From positions 434,001-498,000 of the forward strand of contig NZ_CP038799.1 in NCBI RefSeq assembly GCF_012223425.1: a DNA stretch of 64,000 nt. The letters are read 5' to 3'. The DNA comes from Mycolicibacterium frederiksbergense (lineage in GTDB: Bacteria > Actinomycetota > Actinomycetes > Mycobacteriales > Mycobacteriaceae). The notes under the pieces were generated by a model, which saw only the letters and a program-made list of their open reading frames with translations, was not told where the DNA came from and searched no databases. The position numbers and the translations under genes were made by a program. Below, piece by piece: positions 1 to 9,139 of the stretch (positions are counted from its first letter, which is position 1; each line of letters begins with the position of its first letter).

Positions 1-225
1 CGGGGCCGGTGGCGGCTGGGCTGGCGGCGGCGGTCTGCCGATCTGCTGGGTCACCGGGTCCGGGACCCGGATCTTCTGGGTGGGCGGCTCGGGACGCGGG
101 AGGCGTTGGGTCGGACTGAACGGATCGCCCGGTCGCGGCGCTCCTGCCCGCCGGTCCGGCCCGGGTGGTCGCGGTATCCGCCGGGTCGCCGGGTCACGCG
201 GCGGTTCGGGCGGCTGCGTCGGCAT
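1..225 (-). CDS. Proline-rich protein, N-terminal part (runs off left edge)
   Basis: An open frame starts at an ATG at 225 and stays open to the edge, giving the first 75 residues (start MPTQPPEPPRDPATRR). The visible part is rich in Pro and Arg with no hydrophobic segment, like the disordered cytoplasmic head of many mycobacterial membrane or cell-wall proteins. No domain can be named from this piece. The Shine-Dalgarno match upstream is weak. It reads in the same direction as the small membrane protein at 293-586, but a strong hairpin lies between them, so they are probably separate transcripts. Confidence 0.5.
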   Translation of the reverse strand, partial: MPTQPPEPPRDPATRRIPRPPGPDRRAGAPRPGDPFSPTQRLPRPEPPTQKIRVPDPVTQQIGRPPPPAQPPPAP

Positions 226-245
226 ATGCCCAGTCTGCCAAACGA

Positions 246-279
246 CCGGCGGCGGGAAACCGAAGTTCCCCGCCGCCGG
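246..279 (-). terminator. GC-rich hairpin, probable terminator
   Basis: CCGGCGGCGGGAA pairs with TTCCCCGCCGCCGG across a 7-base loop, with one bulge. It lies just downstream of the stop of the small membrane protein gene. There is no T-tract, which is usual for mycobacterial terminators. Confidence 0.5.
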
Positions 280-292
280 TGCTGACGTGCGC

Positions 293-586
293 TTACTGCT
301 CGGGCTGCTCGGTCCCTGCGTGTCCCTCGACGGCGCTGTAGCGGCTCCAGAACGCGTACGCGGCCAGGCCGGCGGCCACCGCGACCACGGTCCACACCAC
401 GAACGAGATGATCAGCGAGATCGGGGACAACCCGAAGGTGGACAGCGCGAAGCCCGCGTAGACCAGCCACAGCAGCCGGTACACCGACCACAGCGCGGTC
501 AGGCCGCTGAAGAGGGCGATGATCAGGGCCGGGGTCTTCTCGACACGCTTGGTCAGGTCCTGCAGCTGGGCGGGGATCACGTTCAT
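293..586 (-). CDS. Small two-helix membrane protein
   Basis: This 97-residue protein has an amphipathic N-terminus (MNVIPAQLQDLTKRVEK), then two hydrophobic segments at about residues 20-45 and 52-75, and a short charged tail. The ATG at 586 is chosen because AAAGGA sits 6-12 bases upstream; a longer open frame to 670 has no ribosome binding site. No family is recognised. It may be a small inner-membrane protein; function unknown. Confidence 0.6.
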   Translation of the reverse strand: MNVIPAQLQDLTKRVEKTPALIIALFSGLTALWSVYRLLWLVYAGFALSTFGLSPISLIISFVVWTVVAVAAGLAAYAFWSRYSAVEGHAGTEQPEQ

Positions 587-690
587 CGGTTGTCCTTTCG
601 GGGTGCGCCGCCGCTCTGGCGTCGTCATGGCGCAAGTACAGCCGGGCGCATTCGCTACCGATCCCAACAATCTGGTGTTGAATTTGACGG

Positions 691-2472
691 GTGAGTCAAC
701 CCGACATCGTCATCCTGATGACCGACGAGGAACGCGCGGTCCCCCCGTACGAGTCGCCCGACGTGTTGGCCTGGCGGCAGCGCACGCTGAGCGGGCGGCG
801 CTGGTTCGACGAGCACGGCGTCAGCTTCACCCGGCACTACACCGGGTCGCTGGCCTGCGTACCGAGCCGGCCGACGCTGTTCACCGGGCACTACCCGGAT
901 CTGCACGGCGTCACCCAGACCGACGGCCTGGGCAAGCGCTACGACGATTCGCGGTTGCGCTGGCTGCGCCCCGGTGAGGTGCCCACACTCGGAAACTGGT
1001 TCCGCGCAGCCGGTTACGACACCCACTACGACGGCAAGTGGCACATCTCGCACGCCGACCTGGAGGACCCGGCAACCGGCAAGATCCTGGCCACCAACGA
1101 CAAGAACGGCAAGGTCGACCCGAAGGCCGTGCAGGCCTACCTCGACGCGGACCCGCTGGCACCCTACGGGTTCTCCGGCTGGGTGGGGCCCGAGCCGCAC
1201 GGAGCGGCCCTGGCCAACAGCGGTTTCCGGCGTGACCCGCTGTTCGCGGACCGGATCGTGGCGTGGCTCGAGGACCGGTATGCCCGCCGCCGTGCCGGTG
1301 ACGCCGCGGCTTTGCGGCCGTTCCTGCTGGTCGCCAGTTTCGTCAATCCCCATGACATCGTGTTGTTTCCGGCGTGGTCGCGGCGCAGCCCGCTGAAGGC
1401 CTCGCCGCTGGATCCCCCGCAGGTGCCGGCCGCGCCGACCGCGAACGAGGATCTGCGCAGCAAGCCGGCCGCGCAGGCGGCGTTCCGCGATGCCTACTAC
1501 TCCGGCTACGGGCCCGCTGCGTCGGTCGCCCGGACCTATCGCCGCAAGGCGCAGGAGTACCGCGACCTTTACTACCGGTTGCACGCCGAGGTCGACGGCC
1601 CGGTGGACCGGGTGCGCCGCGCCGTCACCGCGGGCTCCACCGACGCGGTGCTGGTGCGTACCTCCGATCACGGGGAGCTGCTGGGTGCGCATGGCGGGCT
1701 GCACCAGAAGTGGTTCAACCTCTACGACGAGGCGACCCGGGTGCCGTTCGTCATCGCCCGCATCGGCGCGGGGGCGACGACGGCACGCACGGTCAGCGCT
1801 CCCACCTCGCATGTGGATCTGGTGCCGACGCTGCTCGGCGCGGCAGGCGTCGACGTGCCCGCGGTCGCCGCGCAGTTGGCCGCCGAGTTCAGCGAGGTGC
1901 ATCCGCTACCCGGACACGACCTGATGCCCGTCGTGGACGGCGGCCCGGCCGATGAGGACCGCGCCGTGTACCTGTTGACCCGCGACAACGTGCTCGAAGG
2001 CGACAGCGGGGCGTCCGGGCTGGCACGGCAGCTCGGCCGGGACGTCAATCCCCCTGCACCGCTGCGCATCCGGGTGCCGGTGCAGGTCGCCGGCAACTTC
2101 GAGGGTCTGGTGGTGCGCGCCGATGACCGGCTGTGGAAGGTGGTGCGCACCTTCGACGATCCGGGTACCTGGACCGAGCCGGGGGTCCGGCAACTGGCCT
2201 ACACCGGCAGCGGCGCCGAGCGCTACCGCAGCGATGTGCTCGACGACCAATGGGAGCTCTACGACCTGACCGGCGATCCCGCCGAGGCGGTGAACCGCTG
2301 GGAGGACCCGTCGCTGCACGAGCTACGGGCGCTGCTGCGCATGCAGCTCAAGCAGGTACGCGCCGCTGCGGTGCCGGAGCGCAACGCACCGTGGCCGTAC
2401 GTGCGCCGCCGGCCCCCGGCCCCGGAGTCGGGTGGGCTGCTCGGGCGGGTGCTGGCTAGGTTCCGCCGCTGA
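691..2472 (+). CDS. Sulfatase (arylsulfatase family)
   Basis: This 593-residue protein belongs to the alkaline phosphatase/sulfatase superfamily. It carries the sulfatase signature CVPSR at residues 56-60, whose Cys is converted to formylglycine by an FGE-type enzyme. The N-terminal metal-binding acids lie in ILMTDEE (9-14), followed later by SFVNPHD, the DHG pair in TSDHGELLGAHG and HQKW, all expected metal or sulfate ligands. It should hydrolyse sulfate esters; the substrate cannot be read from sequence. There is no signal peptide, so it is probably cytosolic. The start is a GTG with no clear ribosome binding site. It converges on the YceI-like gene with one base between the stops. Confidence 0.85.
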   Translation: MSQPDIVILMTDEERAVPPYESPDVLAWRQRTLSGRRWFDEHGVSFTRHYTGSLACVPSRPTLFTGHYPDLHGVTQTDGLGKRYDDSRLRWLRPGEVPTLGNWFRAAGYDTHYDGKWHISHADLEDPATGKILATNDKNGKVDPKAVQAYLDADPLAPYGFSGWVGPEPHGAALANSGFRRDPLFADRIVAWLEDRYARRRAGDAAALRPFLLVASFVNPHDIVLFPAWSRRSPLKASPLDPPQVPAAPTANEDLRSKPAAQAAFRDAYYSGYGPAASVARTYRRKAQEYRDLYYRLHAEVDGPVDRVRRAVTAGSTDAVLVRTSDHGELLGAHGGLHQKWFNLYDEATRVPFVIARIGAGATTARTVSAPTSHVDLVPTLLGAAGVDVPAVAAQLAAEFSEVHPLPGHDLMPVVDGGPADEDRAVYLLTRDNVLEGDSGASGLARQLGRDVNPPAPLRIRVPVQVAGNFEGLVVRADDRLWKVVRTFDDPGTWTEPGVRQLAYTGSGAERYRSDVLDDQWELYDLTGDPAEAVNRWEDPSLHELRALLRMQLKQVRAAAVPERNAPWPYVRRRPPAPESGGLLGRVLARFRR

Positions 2473-2473
2473 G

Positions 2474-3157
2474 TCAGCCCTTGGCCAGGTGCACCAGGAA
2501 TTCGATGGTCGCGACCGGCTGCACCTCCAGTAGCGAGGCGGGTGGCCGCGGCGGGTCCACATTGAAGTCGAAGAATCTGATCGGGATGGTCCCGGCGACG
2601 TCGACGCGATCGCCGTTGCGCTGGATGTCGATTTGCGCGCTCACCACCCGCGTCACGCCCTTGAGGGTCAGATGCACGGGCACCTCGAGCCGCGCCGGGC
2701 TGCCGTCCGCGGGCACCGCGGCCAGGTCGACGGGCATGTTCATGCTCACCGTCGCCGTCGGGAACGCCGCGGTGTCCAGCGCGTCGGTGCTGCGGAAGCG
2801 TTCGTCGCGGCCCGGGCGCCCGGAGTCGATGGCGGCAACGTCGACGGTGAATTTGGCGGACATCAGCTGGGATTGGCGGATCTCGGCGCCGCCGGTGACG
2901 GCATCGGTGCGCCCGTTGACGTCCACCATCAGCCAGAGCAGCTGCTGCTGGACGCGGTAGCCGGCCAACGATCCGGGTTGCACCATCCACGATCCGTCGA
3001 CGTCCGTGCTCGCGGGACCGGCCCCGGACGGCAGCGCCAGGGGCGCGTCGGGCGGTCGTTCGACGTAGTTCTTGTACGCCCACGGCGCCACCGCCACGGC
3101 GGCGACGAGAAGAACGGCCAGCAGACCCGCAAAGATCAACCAGCTCTTTTTCCTCAT
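2474..3157 (-). CDS. YceI-family protein with N-terminal membrane anchor
   Basis: This 227-residue protein starts MRKKSW followed by a hydrophobic stretch (about residues 7-27) that can be a signal anchor. The rest matches the YceI lipocalin-like fold: the segment SAKFTVDVAAID, the RDERFRSTDALDT motif, FPTATVSM, LTLKGVTR and a C-terminal ATIEF strand. YceI proteins bind isoprenoid-like lipids in an eight-stranded barrel; here the barrel would lie outside the membrane. It is divergent from prfC across a 122-bp region and convergent with the sulfatase gene. Confidence 0.85.
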   Translation of the reverse strand: MRKKSWLIFAGLLAVLLVAAVAVAPWAYKNYVERPPDAPLALPSGAGPASTDVDGSWMVQPGSLAGYRVQQQLLWLMVDVNGRTDAVTGGAEIRQSQLMSAKFTVDVAAIDSGRPGRDERFRSTDALDTAAFPTATVSMNMPVDLAAVPADGSPARLEVPVHLTLKGVTRVVSAQIDIQRNGDRVDVAGTIPIRFFDFNVDPPRPPASLLEVQPVATIEFLVHLAKG

Positions 3158-3279
3158 CGGGTCATCGTGACAAACCCGCAGGCCTTTGGGGTGATCTTGA
3201 AGGAATCAACGTCGCTGCAGGTGGGCACTGTCCGGCGATTATCCGTTTCGCCACCTGGGCAAATATCATCGGAGGCGAG

Positions 3280-4899
3280 ATGACCGAGAACACCCTGACC
3301 ACCGCCGACACCAAGTCCGCCGCCCGCGTCACCGCGGAGGCCGCCCGGCGGCGCACCTTCGCCGTGATCAGCCACCCCGACGCCGGTAAGTCGACGCTGA
3401 CCGAGGCGCTGGCCCTGCACGCGCGGGTCATCACCGAGGCCGGCGCCATCCATGGCAAGGCGGGGCGGCGCTCCACGGTGTCGGACTGGATGGAGATGGA
3501 GAAGGCCCGCGGTATCTCGATCACCTCGACCGCGCTGCAATTCCCGTATCGCGACTGCGTCATCAACCTGCTCGACACCCCCGGCCACGCCGACTTCTCC
3601 GAGGACACCTACCGGGTGCTCACCGCCGTCGACGCCGCGGTGATGCTCATCGACGCCGCGAAAGGCCTTGAGCCGCAGACCCTGAAGCTGTTCCAGGTGT
3701 GTAAGCACCGCGGCATCCCGATCATCACGGTGATCAACAAGTGGGACCGCCCGGGCCGCTACGCCCTGGAGCTGATGGACGAGATCCACGAACGCATCGG
3801 GCTGCGCACCACTCCCCTGACCTGGCCGGTGGGCATCGCCGGCGATTTCAAGGGCGTGATGGACCGCCGCAAGGGCCACTACATCCGGTTCACCCGCACC
3901 GCCGGCGGTGCCACCGCCGCGCCCGAGGAGCACATCCCGGCCGACGACGCGCTGGAGGCCGCCGGCACCGACTGGGAGACCGCGGTCGAGGAATCCGAGC
4001 TGCTGTCGATGGACGGCTCCGACTTCGATCCGGACACCTTCCGCACCGGCGAGTCCTCGCCGGTGCTGTTCACCTCCGCGGCGCTGAACTTCGGCGTCAA
4101 CCAACTGCTCGATGTGCTGGTGGAGCTGGCGCCCTCACCGGGACCCATCGTCGATGTGGACGGAAACCCCCGTCCGGTCGAGTCACCGTTCAGCGCGTTC
4201 GTGTTCAAGGTGCAGGCCGGGATGGATTCCTCGCACCGCGACCGCATCGCGTACGCGCGGGTGTGCTCGGGGACGTTCGAGCGCGGCGATGTGCTGACCC
4301 ACGCCGGTACCGGCAAGCCGTTCGTCACCAAGTACGCGCAGTCGGTGTTCGGCCAGCAGCGCTCCACGCTCGACGATGCGTGGCCCGGCGACGTGATCGG
4401 GCTGGCCAACGCCGCGGTGCTGCGCCCCGGGGACACGCTGTATCGCGATGTGCCCGTGGTCTATCCGCCGATCCCCAGCTTCTCCCCCGAGTACTTCTCG
4501 GTGGCGCGCGGCACCGATCCGAGCAAGCACAAGCAGTTCCGCAAGGGCATCGAGCAGCTGGACCAGGAGGGTGTGGTGCAGGTGCTGCGCTCGGACCGCC
4601 GCGGTGAGCAGGCCCCGGTGTTCGCCGCCGTCGGGCCGATGCAGTTCGAGGTGGCACAGCACCGGATGGCCGCCGAGATCGGCTCCCCGATCGCGCTGGA
4701 GTCGCTGCCCTATCAGGTGGCGCGCATCGTCGACCCCAAGGACGCCGACTTCATGAACAAGCAGGTCTCCGCCGAGGTTCTCACCCGCAGTGACGGGGTG
4801 ATGCTGGTGCTGTTCTCCACGCCGTGGCGGCTGCAGGGCTTCCAGCGGGACAACCCGGACATCGAGCTCCGGTCGCTGGTGGCTGCGGCGGAGGGGTAA
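3280..4899 (+). CDS. prfC: Peptide chain release factor 3
   Basis: This 539-residue translational GTPase has RF3 layout and length. G1 is SHPDAGKS (residues 31-38), switch regions include RGISITSTALQFPY, G3 is DTPGHADF and G4 is NKWD. The C-terminal part (FSPEYFSVARGTDPSKHK, QVLRSD, GPMQFEVAQHR) is characteristic of RF3 rather than EF-G. RF3 recycles RF1/RF2 from terminated ribosomes in the cytosol. The start is fixed by GGAGG at 3271-3275. It is followed after 42 bases by a toxin-antitoxin pair that looks independent. Confidence 0.95.
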   Translation: MTENTLTTADTKSAARVTAEAARRRTFAVISHPDAGKSTLTEALALHARVITEAGAIHGKAGRRSTVSDWMEMEKARGISITSTALQFPYRDCVINLLDTPGHADFSEDTYRVLTAVDAAVMLIDAAKGLEPQTLKLFQVCKHRGIPIITVINKWDRPGRYALELMDEIHERIGLRTTPLTWPVGIAGDFKGVMDRRKGHYIRFTRTAGGATAAPEEHIPADDALEAAGTDWETAVEESELLSMDGSDFDPDTFRTGESSPVLFTSAALNFGVNQLLDVLVELAPSPGPIVDVDGNPRPVESPFSAFVFKVQAGMDSSHRDRIAYARVCSGTFERGDVLTHAGTGKPFVTKYAQSVFGQQRSTLDDAWPGDVIGLANAAVLRPGDTLYRDVPVVYPPIPSFSPEYFSVARGTDPSKHKQFRKGIEQLDQEGVVQVLRSDRRGEQAPVFAAVGPMQFEVAQHRMAAEIGSPIALESLPYQVARIVDPKDADFMNKQVSAEVLTRSDGVMLVLFSTPWRLQGFQRDNPDIELRSLVAAAEG

Positions 4900-4916
4900 A
4901 ACTCCTCGCCGGGCGT

Positions 4917-4933
4917 GGTATCACTGCGGTATC
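4917..4933 (+). promoter_or_regulatory. Direct repeat GGTATC, candidate antitoxin operator
   Basis: GGTATC occurs at 4917-4922 and again at 4928-4933, 11 bp (one helical turn) apart and just before the antitoxin ATG at 4942. This spacing suits a ribbon-helix-helix autorepressor. Inference only. Confidence 0.35.
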
Positions 4934-4941
4934 GTCGCCTC

Positions 4942-5148
4942 ATGGGCATGACTCTGCGCACCAGCGACGAGCAGACCGCTGCGCTGCGCAAGCAGGCCGA
5001 AGCCGAAGGCCGGTCGATGCAGGCCGTCGCCCTCGCCGCCATCGATGAGTACATCGCTCGCCGCGCGCACACCGCCAAGGTCGACGCCGCACTCAGCCGC
5101 GTCCTGGTCGAAGAAGCCGGGGTGCTCGAGCGCCTCAAGGACGCGTGA
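4942..5148 (+). CDS. Antitoxin partner of Doc-type toxin (ribbon-helix-helix-like)
   Basis: The 68-residue protein starts MGMTLRTSDEQTAALRKQA, a short strand followed by two helices (about residues 8-20 and 24-38) as in ribbon-helix-helix repressors. The C-terminal half is charged and should wrap the toxin. It overlaps the toxin gene by four bases (GTGA), the usual arrangement. The ATG at 4942 (or 4948) is preferred over an upstream GTG at 4915 that would place the repeat operator inside the gene. Expected to neutralise the toxin and repress the operon. Confidence 0.8.
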   Translation: MGMTLRTSDEQTAALRKQAEAEGRSMQAVALAAIDEYIARRAHTAKVDAALSRVLVEEAGVLERLKDA

Positions 5149-5519
5149 CCGAGTACCTCGATCTCGACGACCTGCTCGCGATCGCCCGTCGCGCGATCGA
5201 CAACGACGTGGCGGTGCGCGATTACGGGCTCCTCGAGTCGGCGTTGGCGCGGCCACGTGCCTCGGTATTCGGCGAGGACGCGTACCCCGATGTCTTTCTC
5301 AAGGCGGCAGCGTTGATGCACTCCCTTGCCCGCAATCATGCGCTGGTCGATGGCAACAAGCGGCTGGCCTGGACCGCGTGCCGAACCTTCCTGGCTCTCA
5401 ACGACCGGTGGATCGCAGCCACCGAGGACGACCGCTTCGACTTCGTCATTCGCGTTGCCACCGGCGCAGAACCCGAGCTCGACGAGATAGCCGCACAACT
5501 GCGCGGCTGGAGCGACTGA
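5145..5519 (+). CDS. doc: Death-on-curing (Doc/Fic-fold) toxin
   Basis: This 124-residue protein contains the Fic/Doc motif as HALVDGNKR at residues 65-73 with the catalytic His and the conserved DGNKR. Its length is that of Doc, not of larger Fic proteins. Doc toxins phosphorylate EF-Tu on a threonine and stop translation. The N-terminal segment YLDLDDLLAIARRAI is typical of Doc. Translated from a GTG overlapping the antitoxin stop. Confidence 0.85.
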   Translation: MTEYLDLDDLLAIARRAIDNDVAVRDYGLLESALARPRASVFGEDAYPDVFLKAAALMHSLARNHALVDGNKRLAWTACRTFLALNDRWIAATEDDRFDFVIRVATGAEPELDEIAAQLRGWSD

Positions 5520-5553
5520 GTTTCGCCGCAATCCATCCGGGTAACCACCCGCC

Positions 5554-6069
5554 ATGGAGTCAGCCCACTTCACCGAGGTCACCGTGCACGTCGACGGCAC
5601 CGACCGCACGATACGCATCGACAACCGCACCACCCTGCTGGATCTGCTGCGCGAGCATCTCGGCGTGACCGCCCCCAAGAAGGGCTGCGACCACGGCCAG
5701 TGCGGCTCGTGCACCGTCCTGATCGACGGCAGACGCGCCACCACCTGCCTCGGTCTGGCCGTCGCCCACGACGGTGCGGAGATCGTCACTGCCGCCGGCC
5801 TCGGCGAGGACGACGCGCTGCACCCGGTCGCGCAGGCCTTCCTCGATCACGACGGGTTTCAATGCGGGTACTGCACGCCGGGACAGATCTGCTCGGCGGT
5901 CGGCATGCTCGACGAGGTCAAATCCGGTGCGCCCAGCCACGTCAGCGACGACCTGGAAGCCACCCCCGAACTCACCGATGAGGAGATCCGGGAACGCATG
6001 AGCGGCAACCTGTGTCGCTGCGCGGCCTACCCGAACATCGTCGACGCGATCCAGACGGCGGCACGATGA
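5554..6069 (+). CDS. paoA: Aldehyde/xanthine oxidoreductase, 2Fe-2S subunit (PaoA type)
   Basis: This 171-residue iron-sulfur subunit has a plant-type ferredoxin domain with cluster ligands C45, C50, C53 and C65 (CDHGQCGSC). An all-helical second cluster domain has C104, C107 (CGYC), C154 and C156 (CRC). It passes electrons from the molybdenum centre to the FAD subunit. It is first in a three-gene operon; its stop overlaps the start of paoB as ATGA. No Tat signal is seen, unlike E. coli PaoA, so the complex is probably cytosolic. Confidence 0.93.
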   Translation: MESAHFTEVTVHVDGTDRTIRIDNRTTLLDLLREHLGVTAPKKGCDHGQCGSCTVLIDGRRATTCLGLAVAHDGAEIVTAAGLGEDDALHPVAQAFLDHDGFQCGYCTPGQICSAVGMLDEVKSGAPSHVSDDLEATPELTDEEIRERMSGNLCRCAAYPNIVDAIQTAAR

Positions 6070-7061
6070 TCCCCTTCGACTATCACCGCGCCACCAGCGT
6101 CGAGGACGCCGTCACCACGCTCGCCGAGCACCCCGACGCCATGTTCCTGGCCGGCGGCACCAACCTGGTCGACCACATGAAACTCGGTGTCGCACAACCC
6201 TCCCTGCTGGTCGACGTCGGACACCTCTTCCCGCTGCAGGACATCGACGTACTGCCCGACGGGTCACTGCGTGTCGGCGCCGATGTGCGCAACGCCGACC
6301 TCGCCGCGCACCCGGTGGTGCGCGGGAACTACCCGGTGCTGGCCCGCGCGCTGCTCTCCGGTGCCTCCGGCCAGCTGCGCAATCTGGCGACCACCGGCGG
6401 AAACCTGTTGCAGCGCACCCGCTGCGTGTACTTCCAGGACGTCACCACACCGTGCAACAAGCGCGAACCCGGTACCGGTTGCTCGGCCATCGGCGGCTAT
6501 GTGCGCTATCACGCCATCCTCGGCGCCTCCGAACACTGCGTGGCGGTACACCCCTCGGACATGGCGGTGGCGATGACCGCGCTGGATGCGCAGATCGTCT
6601 ACGTGGATGCCGACGGTGACCACCGGCGGCCGATCGAGGAGTTCTACCGGCTGCCCGGTGACGAACCCGACCGCGACACCACCCTGCCGCACGGCGCGTT
6701 GATCACCGCCGTCGAGATCCCCGCACCACCGGCCGGCGCGCACTCCACCTACCGCAAGGTCCGCGATCGGGCCTCCTATGCCTTCGCGCTGACCTCGGTG
6801 GCCGCCGAACTCGTCATCGAAGACGGCACCATCGGCGCGGCCCGCATCGCGCTCGGCGGTGTCGCGCACAAGCCGTGGCGGGCCAGCCTCGCCGAGCGGG
6901 CGCTCATCGGCGCACCGGCCGGCGCGGAGGCATTCGAACAGGCCGCCGCTGCCGAACTGGACCAGTCAGAACCGTTGGACGGCAACGAGTTCAAGGTGGC
7001 TCTGACGAAGCGGGCGATCGTGGCCATCCTGACCGCCGTGATGGAAGGACATGCACGATGA
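6066..7061 (+). CDS. paoB: Aldehyde/xanthine oxidoreductase, FAD-binding subunit (PaoB type)
   Basis: This 331-residue protein starts MIPFDYHRATSVEDAV and carries the PCMH-type FAD motif LAGGTNLVDHMKLG (about residues 29-42) and a second motif ATTGGNLLQRTRC. The C-terminal CO-dehydrogenase flavoprotein domain follows. A CNKREPGTGCSAIGG segment is typical of the PaoB subgroup, where extra cysteines bind a 4Fe-4S cluster. Start and stop both overlap neighbours by ATGA, so translation is coupled. Confidence 0.92.
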   Translation: MIPFDYHRATSVEDAVTTLAEHPDAMFLAGGTNLVDHMKLGVAQPSLLVDVGHLFPLQDIDVLPDGSLRVGADVRNADLAAHPVVRGNYPVLARALLSGASGQLRNLATTGGNLLQRTRCVYFQDVTTPCNKREPGTGCSAIGGYVRYHAILGASEHCVAVHPSDMAVAMTALDAQIVYVDADGDHRRPIEEFYRLPGDEPDRDTTLPHGALITAVEIPAPPAGAHSTYRKVRDRASYAFALTSVAAELVIEDGTIGAARIALGGVAHKPWRASLAERALIGAPAGAEAFEQAAAAELDQSEPLDGNEFKVALTKRAIVAILTAVMEGHAR

Positions 7062-9136
7062 CGCTGGCACACCGCGTGATGGGCACCGCCGTCACCCGCC
7101 TGGACGGCCCGGCCAAGGTCACCGGCACCGCGCCGTACGCCTTCGAGTTCGGCGTCGAGAACCCGGTGTACCTGCATCCGATCCAGGCCACCATCGCCCA
7201 CGGCCGCATCACCGCCATGGACACCTCCGCGGCGGCAGCCATCGATGGCGTGGCCGCGGTGCTCACCGTGTTCGACGCCCCAACGCTCGCCGACGCCTCC
7301 AACGGTGACCTCGCGGTGCTGCAGGATGCTGCCGTGCATTACCGGGGCCAGTTGATCGGCGGGGTGCTCGCCGACAGCACCGAAACCGCCCGGCAGGCAG
7401 CGTCTCTGGTGCGCGTCGAATACGACGAGCAACCCGTCGACGCCGAACTGACCGCCGACCACCCGAAGCTCTACACCCCCGAGCAGGTCAACCCGGACTA
7501 CCCGGCCGTGACGGCGCAGGGCGATGCCGAGGCCGCGCTGCGCGAGGCGGCCGTCGTCATCGACAACACCTACACCACCCCGCACGAGCACAACAGCCCG
7601 ATGGAGCCGCACGCCTGCATCGCGCTGTGGGACAACGGTGAACTGACCCTGTGGGATTCCACCCAGGGTGTGCACGCCGTGCGTGAGGAGATCGCTTCGG
7701 CGTTCGGCCTGGACCCGGCCAAGGTGCGGGTGATCGCCAAGAACGTCGGCGGCGGCTTCGGCTCCAAGGGTGCTCCGCATTCGCACAATGTGCTCGCGGT
7801 GATGGCCGCGCAACGACTTCCGGGCCGGCACGTGAAGCTGGCGCTGACCCGTCAGCAGATGTTCGACATGGTCGGCTACCGCACCCCGACCATCCAGCAT
7901 CTGCGTCTGGGCGCCATGCCGGACGGCAGCCTGACCGCGATCAGCCATGAGGTGGTGGAGCAGACCGCGACGGTCAAGGAGTACGCCGAGCAGACCGCGA
8001 CGCCGACGCGGATGATGTACGCCGCGCCGCACCGCGCAACCTCGCACCAGCTGGCCCCATTGGATGTGCCGGTGCCGTTCTGGATGCGGGCACCCGGTGA
8101 ATGCCCCGGCATGTTCGCGCTGGAAGTGGCGATGGACGAACTCGCCGTGGCCTGCGATATCGACCCCATCGAATTGCGCATCCGCAACGAGCCGCCCGTC
8201 GACCCGGAGACCGGCAACCCGTGGTCCAACCGTCGGCTCATCGAGTGCCTGCAGACCGGGGCCGAACGGTTCGGCTGGGCCGACCGCGACCCCAAGCCCG
8301 GAAACCGCTGCGAGGGTGAATGGTTGATCGGGTCGGGTGTGGCATCCGCGGTGTACCCGGCGATGGTGATGCCCGGCAACACCGCCCGCATCGAGCACGC
8401 AGCGCCCGGCCGGTTCGTCGTGCAAATCGGCGCGGTCGACATCGGCACCGGCACCTGGACCGCGCTGACGCAGATCGCCGCCGACGCGCTGGGCGTCGAG
8501 TTGGCCGCGGTCGACCTGCAGATCGGCGACACCGCGCTGCCCAGCGCCTCGGTGGCCGGCGGCTCGTCGGGCATCACGTCCTGGGGGCGGGCCATCGTCG
8601 CCGCGGCCCGGTCCTTCCGGCATGACCACGGCGAGCACCCCGAGGTGGGCGTGCACACCACCGCGTCGGCCGCCGACGCGAACGAGGAGGCCGAGAAGTT
8701 CGGGATGTATTCCTTCGGTGCGCATTTCGTGGAGGCGCGGGTCAGCAGGTTCACCGGCGAGGTGCACGTGTCCCGGATGCTGGGGGTGTTCTCGGTGGGC
8801 CGGGTGATCAACCCGACGACGCTGCGCTCACAGCTGATCGGCGGCATGACGATGGGCCTGTCGATGGCGTTGCACGAGCACAGCGTGCGCGATCCGCGTT
8901 TCGGGCACATCGTCACCCGCGACTTCGCCAGCTACCACATCAGTTCACACGCCGACGTTCCCGCCATCGAGGCCATCGCGCTCGACGACGTCGACGAGCA
9001 CGCCAACCCGATGGGGTCGCGCGGCGCCGGGGAGATCGGCATCGTCGGCTCCGCGGCGGCGGTGGCCAACGCGGTCTTCCACGCCACCGGGGTACGGGTG
9101 CGCGATCTCCCCATCACCTGCGACGCCCTGCTCTAG
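7058..9136 (+). CDS. paoC: Aldehyde oxidoreductase, molybdenum-binding subunit (PaoC type)
   Basis: This 692-residue catalytic subunit begins MTLAHRVMGTAVTRLDGPAKVTGTA, as in the family. It contains the cofactor-binding stretch NVGGGFGSKG, the motif WMRAPGE, and the C-terminal GSRGAGEIG whose Glu is the catalytic base of this family. It should oxidise aldehydes (or a related N-heterocycle) to acids at a molybdenum cytosine dinucleotide. The ATG at 7058 has GGAAGGA at 7043-7049 and overlaps the paoB stop. No dedicated maturation chaperone (PaoD/XdhC) is seen nearby. It converges on the MscS gene with three bases between. Confidence 0.92.
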   Translation: MTLAHRVMGTAVTRLDGPAKVTGTAPYAFEFGVENPVYLHPIQATIAHGRITAMDTSAAAAIDGVAAVLTVFDAPTLADASNGDLAVLQDAAVHYRGQLIGGVLADSTETARQAASLVRVEYDEQPVDAELTADHPKLYTPEQVNPDYPAVTAQGDAEAALREAAVVIDNTYTTPHEHNSPMEPHACIALWDNGELTLWDSTQGVHAVREEIASAFGLDPAKVRVIAKNVGGGFGSKGAPHSHNVLAVMAAQRLPGRHVKLALTRQQMFDMVGYRTPTIQHLRLGAMPDGSLTAISHEVVEQTATVKEYAEQTATPTRMMYAAPHRATSHQLAPLDVPVPFWMRAPGECPGMFALEVAMDELAVACDIDPIELRIRNEPPVDPETGNPWSNRRLIECLQTGAERFGWADRDPKPGNRCEGEWLIGSGVASAVYPAMVMPGNTARIEHAAPGRFVVQIGAVDIGTGTWTALTQIAADALGVELAAVDLQIGDTALPSASVAGGSSGITSWGRAIVAAARSFRHDHGEHPEVGVHTTASAADANEEAEKFGMYSFGAHFVEARVSRFTGEVHVSRMLGVFSVGRVINPTTLRSQLIGGMTMGLSMALHEHSVRDPRFGHIVTRDFASYHISSHADVPAIEAIALDDVDEHANPMGSRGAGEIGIVGSAAAVANAVFHATGVRVRDLPITCDALL

Positions 9137-9139
9137 GGA

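Noticed and set aside
655..1902. 415-codon open frame on the minus strand across the sulfatase gene
   Set aside because: Antisense to a clear sulfatase; composition of Arg/Gly/Val/Ala runs and no domain. Typical shadow frame in high-GC DNA.
6776..8767. 663-codon minus-strand frame across paoC
   Set aside because: Antisense to the molybdenum subunit with all its motifs; His/Arg/Gly-rich with no recognisable domain.
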